Positions 50,257 to 60,507 of a stretch of 64,000 nucleotides of DNA are shown here, piece by piece. The stretch's first letter is position 1. Each line of letters begins with the position of its first letter. A model generated the notes under the pieces. That model saw only the letters and a program-made list of their open reading frames with translations, did no database searches and had not been told where the DNA came from. The stretch is from Gammaproteobacteria bacterium (lineage in GTDB: Bacteria; Pseudomonadota; Gammaproteobacteria; Pseudomonadales; IMCC2047). The DNA is taken from positions 248,001-312,000 of the forward strand of contig JAJFKB010000014.1 in the NCBI GenBank assembly GCA_021773395.1, given 5' to 3'. The position numbers and the translations under genes are program-made.

Positions 50257-50321
50257 GTTTTTGCTTAAAACGTTCATTCTGTGGCAAGCGGCTGAAGCTA
50301 ATGCTTGCCACAGATTCCAGA

Positions 50322-51095
50322 CTAGTTTTCTTCCCGCGTAAATACCCATTCGCCATTGCCTGACAAGGCGTCATTGAAACAGTAGCCCGCCGAATTGAAG
50401 GCTTGTAACTGTTTTGCCTGCATTATTCTGTTTTGGATGATGTAATTAGCCATTAAGCCCCTGGCTTTTTTTGCATAAAAGCTAATAACTTTATACTTTC
50501 CGTTTTTCGCATCTTTAAATACCGGGGTGATAATTTTACTATTTAACTGCTTTGGCTTTACGGCTCTAAAATACTCATTTGAAGCGAGGTTTATAACGAC
50601 CCCGTCGCCACTTGAATCATTATCGAGATTCAGCGCATTGGAAATTTTGTCACCCCAAAACTCATAGAGATTTTTCCCTTGGCTGTTTTTTAAAGGGGTA
50701 CCCATTTCCAGTCTATATGGCTGGATCAGATCCAGAGGTTTCAGGATTCCGTAAAGGCCAGAAAGAATTCGTAAACGTTGTTGCGCAAACTGACAGTCGG
50801 CTTCGCTGAATTGATTGGCCTGCATACCGGTATAGACATCGCCACGAAAGGCAAAGACGGCCTGCTTGGCATTATCGGTTGTAAAGGGCCGGCACCAGGT
50901 TTCAAAGCGGGTGCTGTTCAGCGCTGCTATCTTTTCACTAACCCCCATGAATTCGGCTAGCTTGTCTGGAGAAAATTTACGCAAAACTGCAATAAGCTCT
51001 GCTGATTCATTTAAAAACGCTGGAGTCGAAAACGAAGAGGTTTGAGCCGGTGTGCTAAAATCCAGGGTTTTTGCTGGAGACAGAATGACAAGCAT
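50322..51095 (-). CDS. yaaA: peroxide stress protein YaaA
   Basis: A 257-residue YaaA/DUF328 protein beginning MLVILSPAKTLDF, the family signature, and containing LSGLYGILKPLDLIQPYRLEMG, NLASNEYFRAVK and FYAKKARGLMANYI. It limits free iron during hydrogen peroxide stress and has a DNA-binding fold. I use the ATG at 51095, matching the family start, rather than the longer frame. Confidence 0.95.
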   Translation of the reverse strand: MLVILSPAKTLDFSTPAQTSSFSTPAFLNESAELIAVLRKFSPDKLAEFMGVSEKIAALNSTRFETWCRPFTTDNAKQAVFAFRGDVYTGMQANQFSEADCQFAQQRLRILSGLYGILKPLDLIQPYRLEMGTPLKNSQGKNLYEFWGDKISNALNLDNDSSGDGVVINLASNEYFRAVKPKQLNSKIITPVFKDAKNGKYKVISFYAKKARGLMANYIIQNRIMQAKQLQAFNSAGYCFNDALSGNGEWVFTREEN

Positions 51096-51387
51096 GGTGA
51101 TTCCACTAATAGACAATAAATGAGAAGAAGAACCATTCTAATATAAAACAGCGCTTTTGGTTAAGCCGAAATCCCTTCTTTTAACTAACCAGGCAAACTC
51201 CTTGAATATTCCCCTAGGTCATTTGGCTTCCGGAGCGTTGGTAGATTAATGTGGCGTTGTGCTGTTATGTCCAGCTTTACAAACAGAGCTTGCTTAACCT
51301 TTACGAAACATTTACGTCTGCACGAAACATGTGAGCCAGGGAATGATTTCTGATAGGCTGCCCAAAAAAGGATAGAAATACACGTAT

Positions 51388-53310
51388 ATGTCAGAAAAAC
51401 AGCATTTGCCAGATAAGCAGGAAGCGGAAAACTCTCAGAGTCAGTTTTGTTTGCTTACCCAAAGACGGTTCTTGCCGTTTTTCGGTGTGCAGTTTCTTGG
51501 CGCATTTAACGATAATATTTTTAAAAACGCTCTGCTGCTGCTTATCGCTTACCAGGCAACCGTCTATTCACAGGTTAGTACGGATATTTTAAATAATATG
51601 GCAGCGGGCTTGTTTATTTTGCCCTTTTTCCTGTTTTCGGCATTGGCAGGGCAATTAGCTGATAAATACGAAAAAGCGCTGCTCATTCGTGTGCTTAAGC
51701 TGACTGAATTAATTGCAATGCTCGGTGCTTCGTTGGCATTTTTTTATCAAAGTCTATGGGGACTGTTAGCGGTGCTGTTTTTCATGGGAATGCAATCAGC
51801 CTTCTTTGGCCCGGTAAAGTATTCAATTATTCCGCAGTACTTGAGCGAGGATGAGCTGGTTTCGGGAAATGCTTTCGTGGAGATGGGTACTTTTCTTGCA
51901 ATCCTTCTGGGAACGGCGGGAGCGGGGGTTATGATGCAATGGTCGGCTCCTGAAACCGGAATATCAATTGCCGTTTGTTCCCTGGCGCTGCTCGGTTTGA
52001 TGGTTAGTTTCTGGATTCCACGCGCACGAGCTGTCGCACCCGAGATGAAAATAAGGTTGAACCCCGTCAGCGAAACTGCTGAAATTTTACGCTACGCTTA
52101 TACTAATCGAACAGTTTTTCTTGCCATATTAGGTATCTCCTGGTTCTGGTTTTTGGGAGCGTCCTACCTGACCCAGCTACCCAATTATAGTATTGAGGTG
52201 CTGTTCTCCCGGGAAAGCGTGGTCACTTTACTACTCTGTGTTTTTTCTCTTGGAATTGGTGTTGGTTCACTGCTTTGTGACAAGCTGTCGGGTCATAAAA
52301 TAGAGATTGGTATTGTGCCATTGGGGTCGCTGGGGCTCAGTGTTTTTGGCCTGGATCTTTATTTTGCCAGTAATTTTTCTAACCCCGGTGAGCTGAGAAC
52401 GCTGGTGGAGTTTTGGCGGCTGGATGGGGCACTGCGAATACTGATAGATATGGCAATGATAGGAATTTTTGGAGGCTTTTTTATCGTGCCACTCTATGCC
52501 ATGGTGCAGCAACGAACGTCGGAAAATTATAGAGCGCGAGTGATTGCGGCTAACAATGTGTTAAATGCGCTGTTAATGGTACTTGCTGCGCTGGTAGCTA
52601 TTTTATTGATTGGACTGGCAGGCTTGGCGAAAGAGCAATATTTTGCGGTATTGGCACTGATGAATGCTGCGGTGGCTCTTTTTATCTACAGCGAAGTTCC
52701 AGAGTTCGGAATGCGTTTTTTGGTTTGGTTGCTGGGGCACTCAATATACCGGGTCAAGCACCAGGGACTGGAAAATATTCCAGAACGGGGCGCTGCAATC
52801 ATTGTCTGCAATCATATAAGTTATGTCGATGCTTTGCTGCTGGCCGGAGCGGTGCGACGTCCTATTCGGTTTGTGATGCACCGAAGTATTTATCAAATAC
52901 CCATTTTAAATTTTGTGTTTCGTGCTGGACGGGCGATACCTATCTGTTCCCGTCAGGATGATCCTGTGGTTTATGAGCAAGCGTTTGCCAGTATTGAGGA
53001 AGGTTTGAAGCAGGGTGAGTTGCTTGGTATCTTCCCAGAGGGTAAGTTATCAACCGATGGAAAAATGAGTGAATTCAAGTCGGGAATTGAGAAGATTATA
53101 GCGACTAGTCCGGTACCAGTTATACCGATGGCATTGCGTGGATTATGGGGCAGCTTTTTCAGTCATCAGGGGCGCGGAGCATTTTTAACCGGACCTAAGA
53201 AGCTTTGGGCTAAAATTGATGTGATCGCGGGGGTTCCGGTAGCACCCGACAATGTATCAGCACAGAGTTTGTTTCGAGCGGTATCGGAACTACTAAGAGA
53301 TGGCTGTTAG
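51388..53310 (+). CDS. fusion of MFS lysophospholipid transporter (LplT-like) and PlsC-type acyltransferase
   Basis: A 640-residue protein. Residues 20-430 form a 12-helix MFS module with LplT-like FGVQFLGAFNDNIFKNALLLL at the start and GMQSAFFGPVKYSIIPQYL. Residues 440-640 are a glycerophospholipid acyltransferase with the NHISYVDALLL (HX4D) and FPEGKLS motifs. In E. coli, LplT flips lysophospholipid inwards and Aas reacylates it; here the carrier and acyltransferase are fused while the AMP-ligase part of Aas is missing. It should therefore recycle lysophosphatidylethanolamine using acyl-ACP or acyl-CoA from elsewhere. Confidence 0.88.
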   Translation: MSEKQHLPDKQEAENSQSQFCLLTQRRFLPFFGVQFLGAFNDNIFKNALLLLIAYQATVYSQVSTDILNNMAAGLFILPFFLFSALAGQLADKYEKALLIRVLKLTELIAMLGASLAFFYQSLWGLLAVLFFMGMQSAFFGPVKYSIIPQYLSEDELVSGNAFVEMGTFLAILLGTAGAGVMMQWSAPETGISIAVCSLALLGLMVSFWIPRARAVAPEMKIRLNPVSETAEILRYAYTNRTVFLAILGISWFWFLGASYLTQLPNYSIEVLFSRESVVTLLLCVFSLGIGVGSLLCDKLSGHKIEIGIVPLGSLGLSVFGLDLYFASNFSNPGELRTLVEFWRLDGALRILIDMAMIGIFGGFFIVPLYAMVQQRTSENYRARVIAANNVLNALLMVLAALVAILLIGLAGLAKEQYFAVLALMNAAVALFIYSEVPEFGMRFLVWLLGHSIYRVKHQGLENIPERGAAIIVCNHISYVDALLLAGAVRRPIRFVMHRSIYQIPILNFVFRAGRAIPICSRQDDPVVYEQAFASIEEGLKQGELLGIFPEGKLSTDGKMSEFKSGIEKIIATSPVPVIPMALRGLWGSFFSHQGRGAFLTGPKKLWAKIDVIAGVPVAPDNVSAQSLFRAVSELLRDGC

Positions 53311-53340
53311 CACTTAAACTATGGGTAGGGGAGCAAAAGC

Positions 53341-53655
53341 ATGTTTCAAATTACACTTTACGTGCCCGAAAGCCACCTGGATTCGGTAAAGTCTGCGCTC
53401 TTTGAGGCAGGAGCAGGACGTATCGGAGCCTACGATTGCTGTGCGTGGCAGTGTAAAGGAGAGGGTCAATTTAGACCGTTGGCAGGCAGCAAACCCTTTC
53501 TTGGGGAGCTGGATAAAATTGAATCGGTCATCGAATATAAAGTGGAGCTGGTCTGTGAAGATATATTGATTGAGTCGGCAATTAAGGCAATGCTCGACGC
53601 TCACCCCTACGAAGAGCCTGCCTATTCGGTATGGTCATTATATAGCGTTTTGTAG
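53341..53655 (+). CDS. YqfO/NIF3-related small protein
   Basis: A 104-residue protein like the stand-alone YqfO domain inserted in NIF3-family proteins. Recognisable parts are FYVPESHLDSV-type opening, AGAGRIGAYDCCAW, GQFRPLAGSKPF and HPYEEPAYSVWSL at the end. The fold is related to CutA/PII. A GGGGAG ribosome site lies before the ATG. Function unknown; the gene is convergent with the NUDIX gene. Confidence 0.85.
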   Translation: MFQITLYVPESHLDSVKSALFEAGAGRIGAYDCCAWQCKGEGQFRPLAGSKPFLGELDKIESVIEYKVELVCEDILIESAIKAMLDAHPYEEPAYSVWSLYSVL

Positions 53656-53661
53656 TATTGA

Positions 53662-54204
53662 TTACTTTCTAAGCGGGCGGGTTATATCGTGCATACGAAC
53701 GTCATAGCTACCCTTCTGACGATCCGAAAAAAAGAATTCCAGTGTTTTTTTCATCACAGGAAAGGCGAGCTCATCCCAGGGAATGGTACTTTCTTCAAAC
53801 AGCCCAACTTCAAGGCTTTCCTCTCCAGCACCAAAATCCAGATCTAATAAATCTGCCCGGAAAATCATATATACCTGATTAATGTGAGGGAGGTTGAATA
53901 GGGTGTAAATGCCATGGACATTGACCCGCGCCAGTGCCTCTTCCCAGGTTTCTCGAATAGCAGCTTCTTCACTGGTTTCTCCGTTCTCCATGAAGCCGGC
54001 GGGCAGGGTCCAGAGGCCGTAACGAGGTTCTATTGCTCTTTTGCACAACAGAACCTTGTCATCATAAACCGGCAGACATCCGGCGATAATCCGCGGATTC
54101 TGATAATGAATCGTATCACAATCATCGCAGACAAAACGCGGTCGGTTGTCACCAGCCGGAATCTTCTCGATGACCGAATTCCCACAGTTGCTACAAAATT
54201 TCAT
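53662..54204 (-). CDS. NUDIX hydrolase with N-terminal zinc ribbon
   Basis: A 180-residue protein. A zinc ribbon (CSNCGNS and CDDCDT) precedes the NUDIX box GFMENGETSEEAAIRETWEEA, which keeps the Glu residues but has Leu where the final Gly is usual. The layout resembles NudC-like zinc-ribbon NUDIX enzymes, but it lacks the long N-terminal domain of NADH pyrophosphatase. Substrate unknown. Confidence 0.88.
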   Translation of the reverse strand: MKFCSNCGNSVIEKIPAGDNRPRFVCDDCDTIHYQNPRIIAGCLPVYDDKVLLCKRAIEPRYGLWTLPAGFMENGETSEEAAIRETWEEALARVNVHGIYTLFNLPHINQVYMIFRADLLDLDFGAGEESLEVGLFEESTIPWDELAFPVMKKTLEFFFSDRQKGSYDVRMHDITRPLRK

Positions 54205-54314
54205 AGTGATGAGTCTAAACTAAAACGGGACAGATTATAAATTGAAATTTGAAGAGCAGAGATGCCCCATCTTGCCGATGAGGCATGCGCTTCAGACAGG
54301 GGTAGAGTGCGCGG

Positions 54315-54938
54315 TTAATTAGTGAATACCGGATCAAATCCCACGGCCCAGATAATGACAGTTGAAATAATCAAAACAATCGCAATAACCAGAGCGAAAG
54401 TTAAAATGGCACTGGCAAACATCACTCCTCTTTCTTTCGGGATTTGAAAAACAATCGGCACGCCCTTATACAACAGATAAGCGGCATAGGATGAGGCGAT
54501 GACCAGCGTAATGAGGCCTACCCAAATTACAGGATAAACACCAACAATACTCAGAACTAACAGCGGCGTCGACACATATACGGCCAGTGCCGAGCCGGAT
54601 AATTCATGTTCTTCAAGATCCGTATAGGTATTGCGCATCCAGTCAATAGCGATTCCGGTGACGTAGATGCCAGCCACAATTGCTAGATAGGCTACAATAC
54701 AAAGCGGGATTGTGCTTTCGACTGTTAATTTAGTGACGTTTCCATCGCCGATCCGCCACCCGGTTTGTGTTGCACCAATATATCCTGAGATCGGAGGTAT
54801 CGCCGCCAAAATTAAGATATAGAGCAAATAAGGTTTTGAGCCAGCTTTATGTTCGTTTTTGATTTGTTCCCATTCTTTGACGGGGTGTGAAAAAAGACCC
54901 CATATTCGATTAATTAACACGGCATATCTCCTGTTCAT
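54315..54938 (-). CDS. YIP1 family membrane protein
   Basis: A 207-residue protein with five helices of the YIP1/DUF1282 family: LINRIWGLFSHPVKEWEQIK at the N-terminus, then AAIPPISGYIGATQTGW, VAGIYVTGIAIDWM, GVYPVIWVGLITLVIASSYAAYLLYKG and a final helix. Function is unknown in bacteria. It lies between the NUDIX and CorB-type genes on the same strand. Confidence 0.85.
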   Translation of the reverse strand: MNRRYAVLINRIWGLFSHPVKEWEQIKNEHKAGSKPYLLYILILAAIPPISGYIGATQTGWRIGDGNVTKLTVESTIPLCIVAYLAIVAGIYVTGIAIDWMRNTYTDLEEHELSGSALAVYVSTPLLVLSIVGVYPVIWVGLITLVIASSYAAYLLYKGVPIVFQIPKERGVMFASAILTFALVIAIVLIISTVIIWAVGFDPVFTN

Positions 54939-55022
54939 TCGTCACACTTTAAAGTGTTGTTGTTATATCACTGGGCGATTTTTAGAAGCAACCATAAAGC
55001 ATCGGTGTATTTATGGATTTTT

Positions 55023-56288
55023 CTAGTGCTTCTTTCCAGCCTTTCTCACCTGGGCTGTTTTAATAATATTGCCCTTGGTGTGGATCGTTTCAATATAATA
55101 GTCGCCTATACGAAATGCAACATTTGCATCAGGTATTGATTCCAGAGCCTCAATGATTAAACCATTAAGGGTTTTTGGGCCTTTAGTAGGGAGGTGCCAT
55201 CCCTGTGCTTTATTGATGTCCCGGATATTTGCACTGCCTTCGATGATAAACGACCCATCCTGCTGTGGGTGAATATCTCTGCTGTTTGTGGCCGCATCAG
55301 TGGTGAACTCTCCGACGATTTCCTCAAGAATATCCTCAAGTGTGGCAATTCCCTGAACATCACCATATTCGTCGACCACGGCGCCAATTCGACGTTTATT
55401 TTTCTGGAAATTTAACAGCTGTACATTCAGTGGAGTACTTTCCGGGATGAAATAGGGTTCTTGAGAAGCCTGCAAAATGGCGGCTTTTGTAATTTCAGTA
55501 TCAGTTAGGAAGCGCACCGCATTGCGCAAATGCAGGAAACCTGAAATCTGGCTGATATCCTCTTTGTATACCGGCAGCCAAGTGTGCTGGCTGATTTTTA
55601 TTTGCTCGATAATAGCTCCAATATCATCATCAATATCAATGCCGGAAATCTCATTTCGTGGCACCATAATATCTTCAACCGTTACTTTCTCCAGATCCAG
55701 AATTCCCAGTAGCATGTTCTGGTGGCGTTGCGGTATCAGCAGGCTTGCTTCATTCACTAGCGTGCGCAACTCTTCCCGTGTGATGTGTTCGGCGGTGTCG
55801 CTCTTGATGCGTACGCCGAATATGCGCAATAGTTGGTTGGCGATAAAGTTAACCAGCCATACCAGCGGATAAAGAATAAAGAGCAGTGGCCGTAGAACAA
55901 AGGAAGCAGGGAAGGCAATGCGTTCCGGATGCATGATGGCAAGCGTTTTCGGTGCTACCTCGGAAAAAACGAGTATCACCAGGGTTAGCATGCCTGTTGC
56001 AGCGGCGATGCCGGCACTACCCCATACTCTGATTGCTATCACGGTGGTAATGGCAGATGCGGCGATATTGACAAAATTGTTGCCGATTAAAATTACACCG
56101 ATTAAACGGTCAGGCCGGGACAACAGTTTGCTCGCCATCACAGCGCCGCGATGTTTATGTTTAGCGAGGTGACGCAATCTGTAACGGTTAAGCGCCATCA
56201 TCCCCGTTTCAGAACTAGAAAAAAAACCTGAGAGAAGAATAAGGAATGCTAATACTGAAAACAGTATGCTAAGAGGGATTTCGTCCAA
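55023..56288 (-). CDS. corB: CNNM/CorB-type membrane protein with CBS pair
   Basis: A 421-residue CNNM-family protein: four helices (LSILFSVLAFLILLSGFFSSSETGMMALN start, GVILIGNNFVNIAASAITTVIAI), two CBS domains around VEDIMVPRNEISGIDIDDD and AILQASQEPYFIPEST, then the CorC/HlyC domain with AVVDEYGDVQGIATLEDILEEIVGEF. The family mediates or regulates magnesium (and cobalt) efflux. Its place upstream of the ccsA-like gene and ffh is a common gammaproteobacterial arrangement. Confidence 0.9.
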   Translation of the reverse strand: MDEIPLSILFSVLAFLILLSGFFSSSETGMMALNRYRLRHLAKHKHRGAVMASKLLSRPDRLIGVILIGNNFVNIAASAITTVIAIRVWGSAGIAAATGMLTLVILVFSEVAPKTLAIMHPERIAFPASFVLRPLLFILYPLVWLVNFIANQLLRIFGVRIKSDTAEHITREELRTLVNEASLLIPQRHQNMLLGILDLEKVTVEDIMVPRNEISGIDIDDDIGAIIEQIKISQHTWLPVYKEDISQISGFLHLRNAVRFLTDTEITKAAILQASQEPYFIPESTPLNVQLLNFQKNKRRIGAVVDEYGDVQGIATLEDILEEIVGEFTTDAATNSRDIHPQQDGSFIIEGSANIRDINKAQGWHLPTKGPKTLNGLIIEALESIPDANVAFRIGDYYIETIHTKGNIIKTAQVRKAGKKH

Positions 56289-56394
56289 CTAGCGAAGGGC
56301 CTTTATTGTTATCGAACAGTCTTTTTATGCTGTTCTAGAATTAATGTCAAGAATATCGAGCTATTTAAGTTTAGCTAAACCAAATTGATCATCC

Positions 56395-57192
56395 TTACAC
56401 CAGGATAACTTCTAATACCAACTTTGTACCAAAGTAAGCCATCATCAGCAAAAGATAGCCGCTCAAGATCCAACGAATGGCAATACTGCCTCTCCAGCCC
56501 AAACGGTATCGTCCGATCAAAAGTAGTGAAAAAATGGCCCAGGCTATGATCGAAAGTAGCGTTTTATGCACTAAATGTTGTGCAAACAGATCCTCGATAA
56601 AAAGTGCTCCAGAAATAATGGCAGCGGACAAAAGGATTACGCCTACCCAAATCAGCTCGAACAGAAGTTGCTCCATAATCTGTAGCGGTGGTAATTGCAT
56701 CACAAAGCCATTGACGCGCTGATGTCGCAATTGCAGATCCTGCCACGCCAACAAAACGGCTTGTACAGCAGCAATGGTTAAAACGCTGTAGGCAAACAGG
56801 GAAAGTATAATGTGGCTGGTGCTATACAGGCTTAAATGAATGACGGGTTCCTTGGTGCCATGCGAAATAATGGCAGAGACGAGACCCAGTGCTGCAATGG
56901 GGTAGATACCAATTAACAGATTCTCTAACGGTTTTCTAATACTGCTGGCAAGTAACAGGCCAGCGACCAGCCATCCGATAAGAGAGGATATTTTGAAGAA
57001 ACCTAAGTGGAGGCCCTGTTCGGTTATAACGGTCCCACTGAAGCTTAGCGTATGAAATGCTAGTGCGGCAGCGCCTAGTAGTAATACCCTGCTGCGCTGG
57101 CTATTATCGCGTCTCACGAGACTGAAATACTGCAATAGTGTGCCACCGATATAACAAATGATGGCAATAGTTCCCATTATGCTAGAAGTCAT
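56395..57192 (-). CDS. ypjD: CcsA/HemX-like cytochrome c assembly family membrane protein (YpjD)
   Basis: A 265-residue protein with eight helices and the CcsA/CcmC-family pattern, including the conserved SLYSTSHIILSLFAYSVLTIAAVQA and HKTLLSIIAWAIFSLLLIGRYRLGWRG segments with histidines suitable for heme. The WWD motif of true heme-handling proteins is not evident. Divergent from ffh, as in other gammaproteobacteria. Function in cytochrome maturation is presumed from family only. Confidence 0.88.
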   Translation of the reverse strand: MTSSIMGTIAIICYIGGTLLQYFSLVRRDNSQRSRVLLLGAAALAFHTLSFSGTVITEQGLHLGFFKISSLIGWLVAGLLLASSIRKPLENLLIGIYPIAALGLVSAIISHGTKEPVIHLSLYSTSHIILSLFAYSVLTIAAVQAVLLAWQDLQLRHQRVNGFVMQLPPLQIMEQLLFELIWVGVILLSAAIISGALFIEDLFAQHLVHKTLLSIIAWAIFSLLLIGRYRLGWRGSIAIRWILSGYLLLMMAYFGTKLVLEVILV

Positions 57193-57402
57193 TGAAATGT
57201 GTTTTTATTGTCCATGAATCATTTATTTTAGAGGGATGAATGTATTGCATTTCCTGTTAAAATGCCACATTAAATCGACGTAAGTCAGCGGAACTACCCG
57301 TAAGTCAATCAAGGGCTAACTGCTGAATCACTCTGGTTTGGTAAATGAGATATTAATAGTTAGGGCAAATATTGCTCATCAGGAAAGGAAGAGAGCCTCT
57401 CT

Positions 57403-58770
57403 ATGTTTGATAGTTTAACCAGTCGCTTAACCCAAGCACTTAAGCAGGTTAGCGGAAAAGCAAAACTCAGTGAAGACAACATAAAAGATACATTGCGTGA
57501 AGTACGCATGGCACTGTTGGAAGCGGATGTTGCGCTGTCCGTCGTTAAATCTTTTATAGAGCGTATCAAGGAACGTGCCGTTGGGCAGGAGGTTGCCAAA
57601 AGCCTGACGCCGGGGCAAGCGTTTATAAAGATCGTTCAGAGTGAGTTGGAGAAGGTGATGGGAGAGTTCTGTGAAGAGCTGAATCTCGCCGCCCAACCCC
57701 CTGCAGTTATTCTGGTTGCAGGCTTACAGGGAGCAGGTAAAACCACTTCAATAGCTAAGCTTGCACGATGGCTAAAAGAGCGTAAGAACAAGAAGGTGAC
57801 CGTAGTCAGTGCCGATATCTATAGACCGGCAGCTATTAAACAATTGGAGACATTGGCTAATGAGGTGGGTGCTGATTTTTTCCCCAGTTCTGTTGAACAA
57901 ATTCCGGTTGATATTGCACGCAATGCGATAGCGCACGCCAAGCAAAGATTTTCCGATGTCGTTATAATCGATACAGCAGGTCGTCTGCATGTTGATGCAG
58001 ATATGATGGACGAGATTAAAGCCCTGCATGCAGCGATAAATCCAATAGAGACGCTCTTTGTTGTAGACGCTATGACTGGGCAGGATGCAGCGAATACCGC
58101 CAAGGCGTTCAACGAAGCATTACCCTTAAGCGGTGTTATTCTCACAAAAGCCGATGGTGATTCACGCGGTGGCGCCGCGCTTTCCGTGCGCCATATCACA
58201 GGTAAACCGATTAAATTTATTGGTGTCGGTGAAAAAACCGATGCACTGGAGCCTTTCTACCCGGATCGACTGGCATCGCGTATCCTGGATATGGGCGATG
58301 TGCTGAGCCTGATCGAGGAAGCTGAGCGCAAGATCGATAAAAAGAAGGCCGACAAGTTTGTTAAAAAGGTCAAAAAAGGTAAGAAGTTTGATCTCAATGA
58401 TTTTCGCGATCAACTGGAGCAGATGCGTAATATGGGTGGTATCGGCAGTTTGATGGATAAATTGCCGGGAATGGGTCAAATGTCCGGCATGGTGGAGAAG
58501 CAGGTCAATGACAAATCCTTAGGTCAAATGGAGGCGATGATTTGCTCGATGACGCCCCGTGAAAGACGCTATCCAGATGCCATTAATAACTCGCGTAAAC
58601 GCCGTATTACAGCGGGTTCAGGCACCCAGATTCAAGATTTGAATCGTCTACTCAAGCAACACAAGCAAATGCAAAAGATGATGAAGAAGTTCTCTAAAAA
58701 AGGGGGGATGGCTAATATGATGCGTGGTATGAGCAACATGATGCCCCCAAGCGGAGGATTTCCACGCTGA
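57403..58770 (+). CDS. ffh: signal recognition particle protein Ffh (SRP54)
   Basis: A 455-residue SRP GTPase. N domain, then G domain with the P-loop GLQGAGKTTSIAK, DTAGRLHVD and TKADGDSRGG, and an M domain rich in methionines (QMRNMGGIGSLMDKLPGM, MQKMMKKFSKKGGMANMM) that binds 4.5S RNA and signal sequences. It targets membrane proteins to FtsY/Sec. It lies upstream of the rpsP operon, the usual location. Confidence 0.97.
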   Translation: MFDSLTSRLTQALKQVSGKAKLSEDNIKDTLREVRMALLEADVALSVVKSFIERIKERAVGQEVAKSLTPGQAFIKIVQSELEKVMGEFCEELNLAAQPPAVILVAGLQGAGKTTSIAKLARWLKERKNKKVTVVSADIYRPAAIKQLETLANEVGADFFPSSVEQIPVDIARNAIAHAKQRFSDVVIIDTAGRLHVDADMMDEIKALHAAINPIETLFVVDAMTGQDAANTAKAFNEALPLSGVILTKADGDSRGGAALSVRHITGKPIKFIGVGEKTDALEPFYPDRLASRILDMGDVLSLIEEAERKIDKKKADKFVKKVKKGKKFDLNDFRDQLEQMRNMGGIGSLMDKLPGMGQMSGMVEKQVNDKSLGQMEAMICSMTPRERRYPDAINNSRKRRITAGSGTQIQDLNRLLKQHKQMQKMMKKFSKKGGMANMMRGMSNMMPPSGGFPR

Positions 58771-58919
58771 TTGCTTTGCATTTGGGCTGTCTAAATAAAC
58801 AGATAAGTGCTTGGCATGGCAGTTATTTTTAGCGTAGAATACGCGCCTTTTTTAGGGCTTTGCCCTTTTATTAATCGTGGGTGATCTTGAAACCCACCTG
58901 GATCAGAGGATACAACATA

Positions 58920-59165
58920 ATGGTAGTTATTAGATTGTCTCGTGGTGGCGCTAAAAAGCGTCCATTTTACCACCTCACTGTTGCGGATCGACGCAACGCT
59001 CGTGACGGGCGCTATATTGAACGTGTTGGATTCTTTAATCCAGTTGCGAAGGGTCAGGAAGAGCGTTTACGTATTGATCAGGAACGCATTGCCTACTGGT
59101 TAGGCAAAGGCGCACAGCCGTCAGCTCGTGTAGTCACTTTGTTAAAGGAAACTACCGAAGCCTGA
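58920..59165 (+). CDS. rpsP: 30S ribosomal protein S16
   Basis: An 81-residue S16 starting [17 protein letters not shown], with [22 protein letters not shown] precedes the ATG. First gene of the rpsP-rimM-trmD-rplS operon. Confidence 0.98.
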   Translation: MVVIRLSRGGAKKRPFYHLTVADRRNARDGRYIERVGFFNPVAKGQEERLRIDQERIAYWLGKGAQPSARVVTLLKETTEA

Positions 59166-59187
59166 TAGCGGGAAACATCCCCAGGAT

Positions 59188-59727
59188 ATGTCGCAAGCAG
59201 AATTTATAGTGCTGGGGAGAGTTACCTCGGTTTATGGCATTAAAGGCTGGGTTAAGGTTGTGTCCGAAACCGAGCCTGTGCAAGGTATCCTCGACTACAA
59301 ATTCTGGTTTATTAAAACCAAAAACCGTGACTGGTCCCCTGTAAATTTGATTGCCAGCAAAAAGCATGGCAAAGGTTTGGTGGTTCAGTTTGAGGGCAGT
59401 ACTGATCGCGATATAGCGATGAATTATTGCGGCGCGAGTATAGGGGTCACTAAAAGCAGTTTGCCTTCACTGGGCGAAGGTGATTTTTACTGGCACCAGT
59501 TGGAAGGCCTCAAGGTGTATGCAGAAAGCGAGTCGGGATCAGAGCTATTGCTGGGAAGGGTGGATCATTTGATGTCAACAGGTTCAAATGATGTACTAGT
59601 GGTGAAAAGTTGTGATGGTAGTATCGATAAGCGGGAGCGTTTACTGCCGTATTTGCTGGATCAGTTTGTTAAATCAGTTGATCTGGATAAAGGTGAGATC
59701 AGGGTCGACTGGGATCCGGAGTTTTAG
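59188..59727 (+). CDS. rimM: ribosome maturation factor RimM
   Basis: A 179-residue RimM: N-terminal barrel ([19 protein letters not shown]) and a C-terminal PRC-barrel ([51 protein letters not shown]). It helps 30S assembly with S19. Second gene of the operon, ending two bases before trmD. Confidence 0.96.
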   Translation: MSQAEFIVLGRVTSVYGIKGWVKVVSETEPVQGILDYKFWFIKTKNRDWSPVNLIASKKHGKGLVVQFEGSTDRDIAMNYCGASIGVTKSSLPSLGEGDFYWHQLEGLKVYAESESGSELLLGRVDHLMSTGSNDVLVVKSCDGSIDKRERLLPYLLDQFVKSVDLDKGEIRVDWDPEF

Positions 59728-59729
59728 CC

Positions 59730-60473
59730 ATGAAGGTAGGGGTCGTCAGCTTGTTTCCCGAAATGTTTCGGGCTATCACTGACTACGGAATTACTGGAAG
59801 GGCAGTAACCAAGGGTTTGCTTGAGCTGCAATATTGGAACCCAAGGGATTTTACTCAGGATAAACATCAGACGGTAGACGATCGACCTTATGGTGGTGGG
59901 CCTGGGATGCTGATGAAGGTTCAGCCCCTCAGGGATGCTATAACTGCAGCAAAGCGATCATTAGGTGGTCAGGCTAAAGTGGCTTATTTGTCTCCACAGG
60001 GCCGCACCCTGGATCAAAAGGCGGTAAAGGAGCTATCAAGTCGCGAGAGTTTGATTCTCGTGGCAGGTCGATACGAGGGCGTTGATGAGCGGGTTATTGC
60101 CAGTGACGTCGATGAAGAGTGGTCTGTAGGCGACTATGTACTCAGTGGTGGTGAGCTTGGTGCAATGGTGATGGTGGATGCGATTACTCGCTGGCTGCCG
60201 GGAGCGCTTGGCCATGAAGATTCGGCACAGCAGGATTCGTTTATTGCGGGATTGTTGGATTTTCCGCACTATACAAGGCCGGAAAAGCTGCTTGGGCAAA
60301 ATGTGCCGGATGTTCTACTTAGTGGGCATCATGAAGAGATTCGCCTTTGGCGTTTAAAGCAATCATTGGGGCGTACCTGGTTAAGGCGACCTGATTTGTT
60401 AGAAAATATAGAATTGGATAGTGAGCAGGAAAAACTGCTCGCTGAATTTAAACAAGAGTTTCAGGCCAGATAA
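59730..60473 (+). CDS. trmD: tRNA (guanine-N1)-methyltransferase TrmD
   Basis: A 247-residue SPOUT methyltransferase that makes m1G37. Motifs are [33 protein letters not shown], the knot region [37 protein letters not shown] and [12 protein letters not shown]. It starts two bases after the rimM stop, so it is tightly coupled. Confidence 0.98.
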   Translation: MKVGVVSLFPEMFRAITDYGITGRAVTKGLLELQYWNPRDFTQDKHQTVDDRPYGGGPGMLMKVQPLRDAITAAKRSLGGQAKVAYLSPQGRTLDQKAVKELSSRESLILVAGRYEGVDERVIASDVDEEWSVGDYVLSGGELGAMVMVDAITRWLPGALGHEDSAQQDSFIAGLLDFPHYTRPEKLLGQNVPDVLLSGHHEEIRLWRLKQSLGRTWLRRPDLLENIELDSEQEKLLAEFKQEFQAR

Positions 60474-60507
60474 TGGCCAAACATTTGGTTTTTTAGGAGC
60501 TAGAGCA

